This document shows, piece after piece, positions 1 through 8,729 of a stretch of 64,000 nucleotides of DNA. The position numbers and the translations under genes are program-made. Where the stretch lies: NCBI RefSeq assembly GCF_010728925.1, contig NZ_AP022608.1, forward strand, positions 3,534,001 through 3,598,000, in the 5' to 3' direction. Numbering within the stretch: the stretch's first letter is position 1; each line of letters opens with the position of its first letter. This stretch comes from Mycolicibacterium gadium. Its GTDB lineage: Bacteria; Actinomycetota; Actinomycetes; Mycobacteriales; Mycobacteriaceae. The notes beneath the pieces were generated by a model, which saw only the letters and a program-made list of their open reading frames with translations, searched no databases and had not been told where the DNA came from.

Positions 1-614
1 GACGTCTCTGCATCTTCCGGCGGCACCTGCAACAGCGGGCGCCAGTCCGACGCCTCGTCGTCGCGCACCAGGAACACCGCGCCACCGTCGGGCAGTGGCT
101 GCACGGCGCCGCGAACCTTCAGGTCGGGGTCGACGACCCAACCGACGAAACCGGGGTTCTCGACGATCTTCTCGAGCTCTCCCGTCGTCAGATCCAGCCG
201 GTAAACGTCGTGCAGCTGAGGGTTGTCCTTGTTCAGGCCGAGCAGCACGACGTTGGGAAATTCCTTGCGGTGGGCGATGATCTGACATTGCACCTCGTCG
301 AACGGAGTCAGGTCGCGCTCGACGCCCGTCTCCAAGTCGACGTCGAAGAGGCGGAAGTTCTCGCTGCCGTCTTTGTCCCGCACGTACATGATGTGGCGGC
401 TGTCGTGCGCCCAAAAATACCCCTGGATCCCGCGTTCGGTGTCGTGGGTCACCGGTCGTTCGTTGTCCGCCCCGGCGGCGCCGACGAACACGTTCATCAC
501 GCCGTCCAGCGGCGCCATGTACGACAGCCGCTTGCCGTCCGGCGAGATCTGGGCTCCCGCCCGCTCTGGGTTGCCAAGCAGCACTTCGAGCGGAATGAGC
601 TTCACGTCGGCCAT
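1..614 (-). CDS. S9-family peptidase, N-terminal part (runs off window)
   Basis: The minus-strand frame opens at ATG 614 (MADVKLIPLEVLLGNPERAG) and stays open to base 1, so about the first 204 residues are visible and the C-terminus is missing. The visible part is beta-propeller-like, with TolB/WD40-type phrases such as ISPDGKRLSYMAP and FWAHDSRHIMYVRDKDG. This is the N-terminal propeller typical of S9 prolyl-oligopeptidase/acylaminoacyl-peptidase enzymes. The Ser-Asp-His hydrolase domain would lie beyond the window edge, so catalytic function is inferred. The gene follows fadB on the same strand, separated by an 86-bp gap that holds a long hairpin. Confidence 0.75.
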   Translation of the reverse strand, partial: MADVKLIPLEVLLGNPERAGAQISPDGKRLSYMAPLDGVMNVFVGAAGADNERPVTHDTERGIQGYFWAHDSRHIMYVRDKDGSENFRLFDVDLETGVERDLTPFDEVQCQIIAHRKEFPNVVLLGLNKDNPQLHDVYRLDLTTGELEKIVENPGFVGWVVDPDLKVRGAVQPLPDGGAVFLVRDDEASDWRPLLQVPPEDAET

Positions 615-636
615 CGGACTATCGTCACCGATCCGG

Positions 637-694
637 CGAACAGACGCAAAATCCCCCGAAAGTTCGGCATTTCGGGGGATTTCGCGTCTCGTCG
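637..694. repeat. Long hairpin element, copy 1
   Basis: The core is a perfect 13-bp stem: AAATCCCCCGAAA at 649-661 pairs with TTTCGGGGGATTT at 670-682 around an 8-nt loop. Flanking arms extend it (AGACGC 642-647 with GCGTCT 684-689, then CGA 637-639 with TCG 692-694). It lies just past the fadB stop codon and before the peptidase start, so it may terminate fadAB transcription. The outer sequences resemble the element at 27561-27616. Confidence 0.7.
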
Positions 695-700
695 GAGAAC

Positions 701-2845
701 TTACAGCAGCGACTTCGGCGGGTTGAAACGGTCGCCGTACTTGGCGGCCAGCTCCTTGGCGCGCGCGACGAACGCGTCCTTGCCGACGCCGCCCGGACCC
801 TCGTAGCCGACGATGAACTGCGCCGACCCACCGGTGTACGGCGGGAAGCCGATGCCCATGATCGAGCCGATGTTGGCATCGGCGGTCGACGTGAGAACGC
901 CTTCGTCAAGGCACTTCTGCGTTTCCAGCGCCTCGGCGAACAGCATCCGGTCGATCATGTCCTGCAGCGGGATCTCGGTGCTGCCGGACTTGAACGTCTC
1001 ACGCAGCCCCGGCCACAGTCCGGCCCGCTTACCGTCGACGTACTCATAGAAGCCGGCGCCCTTGAGCCGTGACGGCCGGTCGAGTTCGATCATCTTCTCG
1101 ACGACCGCCTCGGCCGGGTGCGGCACATAGGTGCCACCCTCATCCTCGACACCCTTGCGGGAAGCGACGGCGATCTTGTGCATCAGCTCGAGATTCAGCT
1201 CGTCGGACAGCTGCAGCGGCGGCGCCGGATAGCCGGCCTGCGAACCCGCCTGCTCGATGCTGGCCGGCGCGATGCCCTCACCGAGCATCGCGAGCGCCTC
1301 GTTGACGAAGGTGCCGATGACGCGGCTGGTGAAGAAGCCACGGCTGTCGTTGACCACGATCGGCGTCTTGCCGATGGCCAGCGTGTAGTCGAACACGCGG
1401 GCCAGCGCCTCGTCAGAGGTCTTCTCGCCCTTGATGATCTCGACCAGGGGCATCTTGTCGACCGGTGAGAAGAAGTGGATGCCGATGAAGTCCTCCTGGC
1501 GCTTCACGCCGGTCGCCAGACCGGTGATCGGCAACGTGGAGGTGTTCGACCCCAGCAGCGCATTGGGCTCGACGATGTCCTCGATTTCCTGGAACACCTT
1601 GTGCTTGAGGTCCTGGCTTTCGAAGACCGCCTCGATGACGAAGTCGACGCCCTTGAAGTCGGCGGCGTCGGCGGTCGGGGTGATGCGGGCCAGCAGTGCG
1701 TCGGATTTCTCCTGCGTGGTCTTGCCCCGCTCCAGCGCCTTGGCTTCGAGCTTCTCAGAGTAGCCCTTACCCTTCTGCGCGGCCTCGATCGAGACGTCCT
1801 TGAGCACGACGTCGAACCCGGCCTTGGCCGAGACGTAGGCGATGCCGGCGCCCATCATGCCCGCGCCGAGCACACCGATCTTGTTGATCTCGACGGGCTT
1901 GATGCCGTCGGGACGGCTCCCCCCGCCGTTGATGTGCTGCAGGTCCAGGAAGAACGCCTGGATCATGTTCTTGGCGGTCTGGCCGGTGACCAGATGGGTG
2001 AAGTAGCGGCTCTCGATCCGGCTGGCGGTGTCGAAGTCCACCTGAGCGCCCTCGACGGCCGCGTCCAGGATGGCCCGCGGAGCGGGCATCGGCGCGCCCT
2101 TGAGCTGCTTCTTCAGCAGCGCTGGGAACGACGGCAGGATGCCGGCCAGACCGGGGCTGCTCGGGGTACCACCCGGCATCTTGTAGCCCTTGGCATCCCA
2201 CGGTTGGGTGTGGCTATCGGGATTGGCCTTGATCCAGGCCTTCGCGGCGGGAACGAGTTCGTCAGCATCGCTCACCAATTCATCGACCAAGCCGACCTCC
2301 TTGGCCTTGCCGGGCTTGAAACGCGTGCCCTGGCTCAGCACCTCCATGAAGGCCTTCTGAATACCGAACATCCGCACCGAACGGGCGACACCACCGCCGC
2401 CGGGCAGCAGTCCCAGCGTCACCTCGGGGAAGCCGACAACCGCGCCGGCCACGTCGGCGATGATCCGGTGATGGCACGCGAGGGCGATCTCGAGTCCACC
2501 ACCGAGCGCGGCACCGTTGATGGCTGCCACGACCGGCTTGCCGAGCGTCTCGAGCTTGCGCAGGTCGGCCTTGACGGCTTCGACCATGCTGAAGGCCTCA
2601 CCCGCGTCCTCCGGCCCCAGCTTGATCATGCCCTTGAGATCACCGCCGGCGAAGAAGGTCTTCTTCGCGCTGGCGATCACGACGCCGGTGATCGAATCCT
2701 TTTCCGCGACAAGTCGTTCCACGGCGTTGTGCATGGACTCCTGGTAATGCTCGTTCATCACGTTGGCCGAACCGGTCGGGTCGTCCAGCGTCAGGGTGAC
2801 GATGCCGTCGGCATCCTTGTCCCACTTGATTGTGTTCTCTGCCAT
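701..2845 (-). CDS. fadB: Fatty-acid oxidation multifunctional protein: enoyl-CoA hydratase / 3-hydroxyacyl-CoA dehydrogenase
   Basis: This 714-residue protein catalyses the hydration and NAD-dependent oxidation steps of beta-oxidation and is the alpha subunit partner of FadA. An N-terminal crotonase domain (about 1-190) has the oxyanion loop near AAINGAALGGG and the two expected glutamates, E119 (GGGLEIALA) and E141 (FPEVTLGLLPG). A Rossmann motif GAGMMG (327-332) starts the dehydrogenase half. ATG 2845 was chosen because the family begins with MAENTIKWDK; a 19-residue upstream extension is low-complexity Arg-rich. It lies 8 bp after fadA and is surely co-transcribed with it. Length and context match mycobacterial FadB (Rv0860 type). 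Confidence 0.95.
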   Translation of the reverse strand: MAENTIKWDKDADGIVTLTLDDPTGSANVMNEHYQESMHNAVERLVAEKDSITGVVIASAKKTFFAGGDLKGMIKLGPEDAGEAFSMVEAVKADLRKLETLGKPVVAAINGAALGGGLEIALACHHRIIADVAGAVVGFPEVTLGLLPGGGGVARSVRMFGIQKAFMEVLSQGTRFKPGKAKEVGLVDELVSDADELVPAAKAWIKANPDSHTQPWDAKGYKMPGGTPSSPGLAGILPSFPALLKKQLKGAPMPAPRAILDAAVEGAQVDFDTASRIESRYFTHLVTGQTAKNMIQAFFLDLQHINGGGSRPDGIKPVEINKIGVLGAGMMGAGIAYVSAKAGFDVVLKDVSIEAAQKGKGYSEKLEAKALERGKTTQEKSDALLARITPTADAADFKGVDFVIEAVFESQDLKHKVFQEIEDIVEPNALLGSNTSTLPITGLATGVKRQEDFIGIHFFSPVDKMPLVEIIKGEKTSDEALARVFDYTLAIGKTPIVVNDSRGFFTSRVIGTFVNEALAMLGEGIAPASIEQAGSQAGYPAPPLQLSDELNLELMHKIAVASRKGVEDEGGTYVPHPAEAVVEKMIELDRPSRLKGAGFYEYVDGKRAGLWPGLRETFKSGSTEIPLQDMIDRMLFAEALETQKCLDEGVLTSTADANIGSIMGIGFPPYTGGSAQFIVGYEGPGGVGKDAFVARAKELAAKYGDRFNPPKSLL

Positions 2846-2853
2846 GGTTACTC

Positions 2854-4065
2854 CTAGACGCGTTCGATAATGGTCGCGACACCCATGCCGCCGCCGATGC
2901 ACAGCGTGACGAGCGCGCGGCGCGCGTTGCGGCGCTCGAGCTCGTCGACCATGGTTCCGGTGATCATGGCGCCGGTGGCGCCCAGCGGGTGACCCATTGC
3001 GATGGCGCCACCGTTGACGTTCAGCTTCTCGTCGGGGATGTTCAGGTCCTTCTGGAACTTGAGCACCACCGAGGCGAACGCCTCGTTCAGCTCGAACAGG
3101 TCGATGTCGTCGACCGTCAGCCCGGCGCGGTCCAGCACCTTCTTGGTGGCCGGTGTCGGACCGGTCAGCATGATGACCGGGTCGGCACCGCTGGTGGCCG
3201 TGGCCACAATGCGCGCCCGCGGGGTCAGCCCCTGCGACTTGCCGGCCTTCTCGGAACCGACGAGCACCAAGGCGGCGCCGTCGACGATGCCGGAGCTATT
3301 GCCACCGGTGTGGACGTGATTGATGCGCTCGACGTTGTGGTACTTCTGCAGCGCCACATCGTCGAAGCCGCCCATCGCGCCGACGCCGTCGAACGCGGTC
3401 TTCAGCTTGCCGAGGCCCTCGAGCGTGGTGTCGGCACGCATGTGCTCGTCGTGGTCGAGGATGACCAGACCGTTCTGGTCCTTCACCGGAACGACGGACT
3501 TCGCGAAGTAGCCCCCTGACCATGCGGCGGCGGCCTTCTCCTGGCTGCGCAGCGCGTAGCGGTCGACGTCCTCGCGGGAGAAGCCCTCGATGGTCGCGAT
3601 CAGGTCGGCGCCGATGCCCTGCGGCACGAAGCCGAGGCGGTAGTTGGTCTCCGGGTCGGTGGCCCAGGCGCCGCCATCGGAGCCCATCGGCACGCGGCTC
3701 ATCGACTCGACGCCACCGGCCAGCACCAGGTCGTCCCAGCCGGAGCGGACTTTCTGCGCCGCGGTGTTCACGGCCTCCAGGCCGGACGCGCAGAAGCGGT
3801 TGAGCTGGAATCCGCCGGTGGTCTCGGGCAGCTTGGCCACCAGCGCTGCGGTGCGGGCGATGTCGCCACCCTGGTCGCCGACGGGCGACACGACGCCGAG
3901 GATGACGTCGCTGATGAGGTTCTCGTCCAGGTCGGGAAAGCGGGTGCGTAGCTCGTCGATCAGGCCGACGACCAGGTTGACGGGCTTGACCTCATTGAGG
4001 GCGCCGTTCTTGTTCTTGCCGCGAGGCGTGCGAATGGCCTCGTAGATGAAGGCTTCTTCAGACAT
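2854..4065 (-). CDS. fadA: Acetyl-CoA C-acyltransferase (thiolase)
   Basis: This 403-residue thiolase performs the final beta-oxidation cleavage and is the beta subunit of the FadAB trifunctional complex. The three catalytic residues are visible: nucleophilic C92 in [12 protein letters not shown]359 in GHPLGATGA and C389 in CIGGGMG. It is the first gene of the fadA-fadB operon. A 24-bp inverted repeat lies about 80 bp upstream of its start and is a plausible operator. Gene order with fadB and the divergent aminotransferase matches Rv0858c-Rv0860 of M. tuberculosis. Confidence 0.95.
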   Translation of the reverse strand: MSEEAFIYEAIRTPRGKNKNGALNEVKPVNLVVGLIDELRTRFPDLDENLISDVILGVVSPVGDQGGDIARTAALVAKLPETTGGFQLNRFCASGLEAVNTAAQKVRSGWDDLVLAGGVESMSRVPMGSDGGAWATDPETNYRLGFVPQGIGADLIATIEGFSREDVDRYALRSQEKAAAAWSGGYFAKSVVPVKDQNGLVILDHDEHMRADTTLEGLGKLKTAFDGVGAMGGFDDVALQKYHNVERINHVHTGGNSSGIVDGAALVLVGSEKAGKSQGLTPRARIVATATSGADPVIMLTGPTPATKKVLDRAGLTVDDIDLFELNEAFASVVLKFQKDLNIPDEKLNVNGGAIAMGHPLGATGAMITGTMVDELERRNARRALVTLCIGGGMGVATIIERV

Positions 4066-4145
4066 GAAGATATTTCCTGTTCAGATGGGTTGTTGGGAGA
4101 CCTGCCCACCTGGGCGGTCGTCCTCTGCGCGCCAGCCTAACAGCC

Positions 4146-4169
4146 CCACCCAACCGGCTGGTTGGGTGG
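4146..4169. promoter_or_regulatory. 24-bp inverted repeat upstream of fadA
   Basis: CCACCCAACC (4146-4155), spacer GGCT, GGTTGGGTGG (4160-4169): perfect 10-bp arms. It lies between the stop of the OYE gene and the fadA start, about 80 bp upstream of the latter. The AACC-N4-GGTT core resembles TetR-family operators. There is no T-run, so a terminator is less likely. Confidence 0.55.
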
Positions 4170-4193
4170 CCTAAGTACCCGCCTGCAGGCTCG

Positions 4194-5300
4194 TCAGGCC
4201 GACTGCGGCTCTTCCAACTCGGTCAGCGTCGGGTAGTCGGTGTAGCCCGCCGGGCCTGGCGCGTAGAACGTCGCGACGTCGGGTTCGTTCAGTTCGGCAC
4301 CCAGCAGCAGGCGGTCGATCAGGTCGGGATTGGCCAGGAAGGCGCGTCCGACCGTCGCCGCACTGATCGCACCCCATTCCGCGAAACTCTCCAGCTGGCA
4401 GAAGTCGGTTTCGCTGTCCCTGCCGGTATTCAGTACAAGCGGGTCCGACCACAGCGCGCGCAACAAACCGAAGGTGCGCGCCGTCGGGTCGATCAACACG
4501 TGCAGGTAGGCAATGCCCAGCGGCGCGATCCGTTGCAGCAGCGCCTCGTACGCCGACACCTCGTCCACCTCACGCATGTCACCCGCGGAGCCTCCCGGCG
4601 AAATGCGTAGGCCGACACGTCCGGCGCCGATCTCGTCGACCACGGCTTCGACCACTTCGGCCGTCAGCCGCGCCCGGTTGTGTGGCGCTCCGCCGTAGCC
4701 GTCGTCACGACGGTTGGTCACATCGGACAGGAACTCGTGCAGCAGGTAACCGTTGGCCGAATGAATCTCGACGCCATCCATCCCTGCGTCGACAGCGCGA
4801 CGCGCGGCGGCACGGAAATCTGCGACGATGCCCGCGATCTCGTCGGTGCGCAGGGCACGCGGCACGGGAAGCGGCCTCTTGCCCGTCGGCGTGTGCGCTG
4901 ACATGTCCGCGGCGATCGCGGATGGTGCGACGGTCTCGACGCCGCTGATGTCGGGGTGTCCCATCCGGCCGACATGCCAGAGCTGAACGAACATCGGACC
5001 GCCCGCCTGGTGCACGGCGGCGGCGATCTCCGCCCACTGCTTCTGATGGCGGTCGGTGTACATGCCGGGCGTATTCACATACGCGCCGTTGGCCGCTTCC
5101 GACACCGCGGTCGCCTCACTGATGATCAGGCCCGCGGCGGCGCGCTGGGCGTAGTACGCGGTGGCCAGGTCGGACGGCGTGCCGTCGGTGTGGGCGCGCG
5201 ATCTGGTCAGGGGCGCCATGAAGATCCGGTTGGGGGCGACGGTGTCGCCGATTCGGACGGGTTTCAGCAGGGATGCGTCGGGATCGAGTGTGAAGGCCAC
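4194..5300 (-). CDS. NADH:flavin oxidoreductase, old yellow enzyme family (alkene reductase)
   Basis: This 368-residue FMN TIM-barrel protein reduces activated C=C bonds (enals, enones, nitro-compounds) with NAD(P)H. The early FMN-binding segment FMAPLTRSRA is present, as is the family signature HSANGYLLHEFLSDVTNRR with its substrate-binding HxxN pair. Length is typical for NemA-like alkene reductases. The start is GTG 5300; the divergent aminotransferase starts 55 bp away. From memory it is not part of the fadA-aminotransferase neighbourhood in M. tuberculosis, so it looks like an insertion. The natural substrate cannot be told from sequence. Confidence 0.9.
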   Translation of the reverse strand: MAFTLDPDASLLKPVRIGDTVAPNRIFMAPLTRSRAHTDGTPSDLATAYYAQRAAAGLIISEATAVSEAANGAYVNTPGMYTDRHQKQWAEIAAAVHQAGGPMFVQLWHVGRMGHPDISGVETVAPSAIAADMSAHTPTGKRPLPVPRALRTDEIAGIVADFRAAARRAVDAGMDGVEIHSANGYLLHEFLSDVTNRRDDGYGGAPHNRARLTAEVVEAVVDEIGAGRVGLRISPGGSAGDMREVDEVSAYEALLQRIAPLGIAYLHVLIDPTARTFGLLRALWSDPLVLNTGRDSETDFCQLESFAEWGAISAATVGRAFLANPDLIDRLLLGAELNEPDVATFYAPGPAGYTDYPTLTELEEPQSA

Positions 5301-5354
5301 GCCGCAGTAAGCGCTGTCGAGTCCGCTTTCATTCCTGGCCTACGCTCGACAGCC

Positions 5355-6539
5355 ATGACGGTGAAGCGGCTGCAGCCCTATGCGGTAACCATCTTCGCCG
5401 AGATGTCGGCGCTGGCCGCACGCGTCGGCGCCGTCAACCTGGGCCAGGGATTCCCCGACGAGGACGGCCCGCCGGCGATGCTCAAGATCGCCGAGGAGGC
5501 GATCGTCGAGGGCGTCAACCAATACCCGCCGGGCCTGGGCATCGCGCCGTTGCGCGAGGCGATCGCCGCGCAGCGCAAGCGCAATTTCGGCACCGACTAC
5601 GACCCCGACTCCGAGGTGCTCGTGACGGTCGGCGCCACCGAGGCCATCGCGGCCTCGGTGATCGGCCTCGTGGAACCAGGCTCAGAGGTGTTGTTGATCG
5701 AGCCGTTCTACGACTCGTACTCCCCCGTGCTCGCAATGGCGGGGTGCGAGCGGCGGGCGGTACCGATGATTCAGAACGATCGCGGTTTCGCCATCGATGT
5801 CGACGGTCTGCGCCGCGCGGTGACGCCGAAGACCAGGGCGCTGATCGTCAACTCCCCGCACAACCCGACCGGCATGGTCGCCAGCGACGCCGAGTTGGCG
5901 GGCATCGCCGAACTCGCCGTCGACAAAGACCTTCTGGTCATCACCGACGAGGTCTACGAGCATCTGGTCTTCGACGATCAAAAGCACGTTCCGCTGGCCA
6001 ACTATCCCGGCATGGCCGAGCGCACGATCACCATCTCGAGTGCGGCGAAGATGTTCAACGTCACCGGCTGGAAGATCGGATGGGCATGCGGCCCAGCCGA
6101 ACTCATCGCCGGTGTCCGCGCCGCCAAGCAGTACCTGACGTATGTCGGTGGCGCGCCGTTTCAGCCCGCGGTCGCCCACGCGCTCAACACCGAAGATGCG
6201 TGGGTGACAGCGTTGCGCGATTCATTGCAGGCCAAGCGCGACAAACTGGGCTCGGCGCTTGCCGACCTGGGCTTCGCGGTGCACGACAGCTTCGGCACGT
6301 ACTTCCTGTGCGCCGACCCCCGCCCGCTGGGCTTCCACGACAGCACGGAGTTCTGCGCACAGCTGCCCGAGAAGACGGGGGTGGCGGCCATCCCGATGGC
6401 GGCATTCTGCGATCCGCAGAGTGCGCACTTCGCGCAGTGGAACCATCTGGTGCGCTTCGCCTTCTGCAAGCGTGACGAGACACTCGACGAGGCGATCCGC
6501 CGGCTGTCGTCGATAAGACGTGACGGGCGCCATCTGTGA
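5355..6539 (+). CDS. dapC: PLP-dependent aminotransferase, class I (DapC-like)
   Basis: This 394-residue fold-type I aminotransferase has K232 in SSAAKMFNVTGWKIG as the likely Schiff-base lysine, NPTG at 170-173, and the pyridoxal-nitrogen aspartate in TDEVYEH (D198). The M. tuberculosis counterpart Rv0858c is annotated N-succinyldiaminopimelate aminotransferase (lysine/peptidoglycan pathway). Related enzymes act as methionine or kynurenine aminotransferases, so the substrate is less sure than the class. ATG 5355 matches the family N-terminus; a longer open frame back to 4956 overlaps the opposite OYE gene and was rejected. Confidence 0.9.
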   Translation: MTVKRLQPYAVTIFAEMSALAARVGAVNLGQGFPDEDGPPAMLKIAEEAIVEGVNQYPPGLGIAPLREAIAAQRKRNFGTDYDPDSEVLVTVGATEAIAASVIGLVEPGSEVLLIEPFYDSYSPVLAMAGCERRAVPMIQNDRGFAIDVDGLRRAVTPKTRALIVNSPHNPTGMVASDAELAGIAELAVDKDLLVITDEVYEHLVFDDQKHVPLANYPGMAERTITISSAAKMFNVTGWKIGWACGPAELIAGVRAAKQYLTYVGGAPFQPAVAHALNTEDAWVTALRDSLQAKRDKLGSALADLGFAVHDSFGTYFLCADPRPLGFHDSTEFCAQLPEKTGVAAIPMAAFCDPQSAHFAQWNHLVRFAFCKRDETLDEAIRRLSSIRRDGRHL

Positions 6540-6549
6540 CGATGGACCG

Positions 6550-7770
6550 GTGGCAGAACCCGGCAGGCCGATAGCTCCGACTCTGCGCGCCCGCATCGAC
6601 GAATTGCTGGCGGGGGTGGACGCGGACCTACAGACCGGCTATCCCGGCGACGGAGACACCACCCAACCCGTGCACACCGTGTACGTCAGCGCCGCCGACG
6701 CCACACCCCAGACGCCTCAGGAGTGGGGTGCGGCCGCCACCGATCTGTTGGACACCCACCGCGACCTCGTCACCGAACTCGGCGGAGCGGATGCGGTCGA
6801 CATCGTGGCACGCCGGCTGGAGTCCGCACCGATCCAGGATCTGCGCCTGGACTTCGAAGACGGCTATGGGCGTCGTTCCGACGACACCGAGGACCGCGAC
6901 GCCCGACGCGCCGGTCACACCCTCGCGGCACTGGACACCGACGTCTGCGGTATCCGCATCAAGGGATTGACGTCCGCGGAACGCAACCGCGCCGTCCGAA
7001 CCCTCGAGCTGGTACTCGACGCGGCGGGCGACGTCCCGTCGGGTTTCGTCTTCACGGTGCCGAAGCTGCGCGCGGCCGAACAGGCCACCGCGGCCGTGTG
7101 GCTGTGCGAAGCCCTCGAACAGGCGCACGGCCTGCCGGACTGCACCCTGCGATTCGAGCTGCAGATCGAGAGTCCGCAGGCGATTCTCGGCGCCGACGGC
7201 ACCGCCACCGTCGCCAAGGCATTGCACCGCAGCGAGGGACGCTGTCTTGGATTGCATTACGGCACCTACGATTACAGCGCGGCATGCGGTATCGCGCCGC
7301 AGCAGCAGGCGCTGGACCATCCGGTCGCCGATCATGCGAAGGCCGTCATGATGGCCGCCGCGGCACAGACCGGTGTGCGCGTCGTCGACGGGTCCACCCA
7401 GGTGACGCCCACCGGCACCGGTGAGGAGGTCCGATCGGCGATCCGGCGCCATCACCACCTGGTCACCCGTTCCCTCGAACGTGGCTACTACCAGGGCTGG
7501 GACATGCACCCGGGGCACCTGGTGACGCGCTGGCTGGCCACTGTCACGTTCTTCCGCGCGGCCCTGGCGGCGGCCGCGCCCCGCCTGCAGGCCTACCTCG
7601 ACCGCCGCGGCGGCGCGATCGTTGACGAGCCGGCAACAGCCGAGGCGCTGGCTACCGTCGTGTTGCGCGGGCTCGGGGTCGACGCGTTCGCCATCGAGGA
7701 CGTACTGGCCCTGGCACCTGGTGCCGACCTCACCGTCCTGCGAAACCTGAAGGAACGCAAGCACTCATGA
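6550..7770 (+). CDS. DUF6986-type aldolase/citrate-lyase-like protein of the ureide cluster
   Basis: This 406-residue protein resembles the HpcH/HpaI aldolase / citrate lyase beta TIM-barrel superfamily, with metal-site-like acidic phrases LRLDFEDGYG and FELQIESPQAIL plus GLHYGTYDYSAACG. The start is taken as GTG 6550 (VAEPGRPIAP), 10 bp after the aminotransferase stop; the ATG at 6520 would overlap that gene. Its stop overlaps the allantoicase start by 4 bp, tying it to allantoin breakdown. A role in processing ureidoglycolate or glyoxylate is inferred from context only; no classical ureidoglycolate lyase gene is nearby. Confidence 0.75.
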   Translation: MAEPGRPIAPTLRARIDELLAGVDADLQTGYPGDGDTTQPVHTVYVSAADATPQTPQEWGAAATDLLDTHRDLVTELGGADAVDIVARRLESAPIQDLRLDFEDGYGRRSDDTEDRDARRAGHTLAALDTDVCGIRIKGLTSAERNRAVRTLELVLDAAGDVPSGFVFTVPKLRAAEQATAAVWLCEALEQAHGLPDCTLRFELQIESPQAILGADGTATVAKALHRSEGRCLGLHYGTYDYSAACGIAPQQQALDHPVADHAKAVMMAAAAQTGVRVVDGSTQVTPTGTGEEVRSAIRRHHHLVTRSLERGYYQGWDMHPGHLVTRWLATVTFFRAALAAAAPRLQAYLDRRGGAIVDEPATAEALATVVLRGLGVDAFAIEDVLALAPGADLTVLRNLKERKHS

Positions 7771-8729
7771 CCGATTCCGCACCGGATTTCACGTGGCTCC
7801 CCGACCTTGCGCTGCGCACGGCAGGCGGCGCGGTCGTGTGGGCCAACGACGACTCGTTCGCCGAGAAGGAGAACCTGATCAAGCCGGGGCCGGCGAAGTA
7901 TCAGCCGGCCACGTTCGGACACCGCGGCCAGATCTACGACGGCTGGGAGACGCGACGCCGCCGCGAACCCGGTTTCGACGAGGCGATCGTGCGGCTCGGC
8001 GTACCCGGGGTGATCCGCGGCGTGGTCATCGACACCGCCTGGTTCAAGGGCAATTTCCCGCCGGAGGCGGCACTGGACGCCCTCGAGGTCGAGGGGTATC
8101 CGACCGCGGAAGAGCTTGTCACCGAACCGGGTTGGGAATGCCTCGTCGACCGCGTCAAGGTCTACGGCGACAGCCGCAACCCTTTCGAGGTGACCTCCGA
8201 ACGTCGTTGGACGCACGTACGGTTACGCATCTATCCCGATGGCGGTGTGGCACGGTTGCGCGTCCACGGCGAGGGCAGGCCCGACCGCCGGTTCCTCAGC
8301 AGCGGGCCGGTCGATCTGGCCGCACTGGAGAACGGTGGGTTGGTGCTGGACTGCTCGAACCGGTTCTACAGCTCGCCGCAGAACCTGATCTTCCCCGGGC
8401 TGGCCAAGGTCATGGGCGACGGCTGGGAGACGGCGCGCCGACGTGACGACGCCAACGACTGGGTGCACATCCGGTTGGCCGGGCCGGGCCGGATGCGATT
8501 GGTGGAGATCGACACGTCCTACTTCATCGACAACAGCCCCGCTGCAGCATCGCTGAAGGGCCTTGACCCACAGGGTGAATGGGTGGAACTGCTCCCCCGG
8601 ACCAACTTGCTGCCCGACACCAGGCACCGCTTTCTGATCGATACCGAAACGACCGTTTCCGAGGCCCGGCTGGACATCTTCCCCGACGGTGGCCTGGCCC
8701 GGTTGCGGATGTTCGGGGATCTGCTGTGA
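7767..8729 (+). CDS. alc: Allantoicase
   Basis: This 320-residue protein hydrolyses allantoate to ureidoglycolate and urea. It shows the family's duplicated architecture: two homologous halves, each with a GDGWETRRR- or YDGWETRRRR-type motif (around residues 54 and 217) and each followed by a VIDTAWFKGNFP- or EIDTSYFIDNSP-type segment. It starts at ATG 7767, overlapping the upstream stop by 4 bp (ATGA), and its own stop overlaps the next start (GTGA). Translation of the three plus-strand genes is therefore probably coupled. Expression may answer to the GntR regulator at 11936. Confidence 0.92.
   Translation: MTDSAPDFTWLPDLALRTAGGAVVWANDDSFAEKENLIKPGPAKYQPATFGHRGQIYDGWETRRRREPGFDEAIVRLGVPGVIRGVVIDTAWFKGNFPPEAALDALEVEGYPTAEELVTEPGWECLVDRVKVYGDSRNPFEVTSERRWTHVRLRIYPDGGVARLRVHGEGRPDRRFLSSGPVDLAALENGGLVLDCSNRFYSSPQNLIFPGLAKVMGDGWETARRRDDANDWVHIRLAGPGRMRLVEIDTSYFIDNSPAAASLKGLDPQGEWVELLPRTNLLPDTRHRFLIDTETTVSEARLDIFPDGGLARLRMFGDLL

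Noticed and set aside
1475..2857. Long plus-strand open frame opposite fadB
   Set aside because: It is antisense to a clear 714-residue FadB, has low-complexity Asp/Leu/Gly-rich content and no recognisable domain; a typical shadow in GC-rich DNA.
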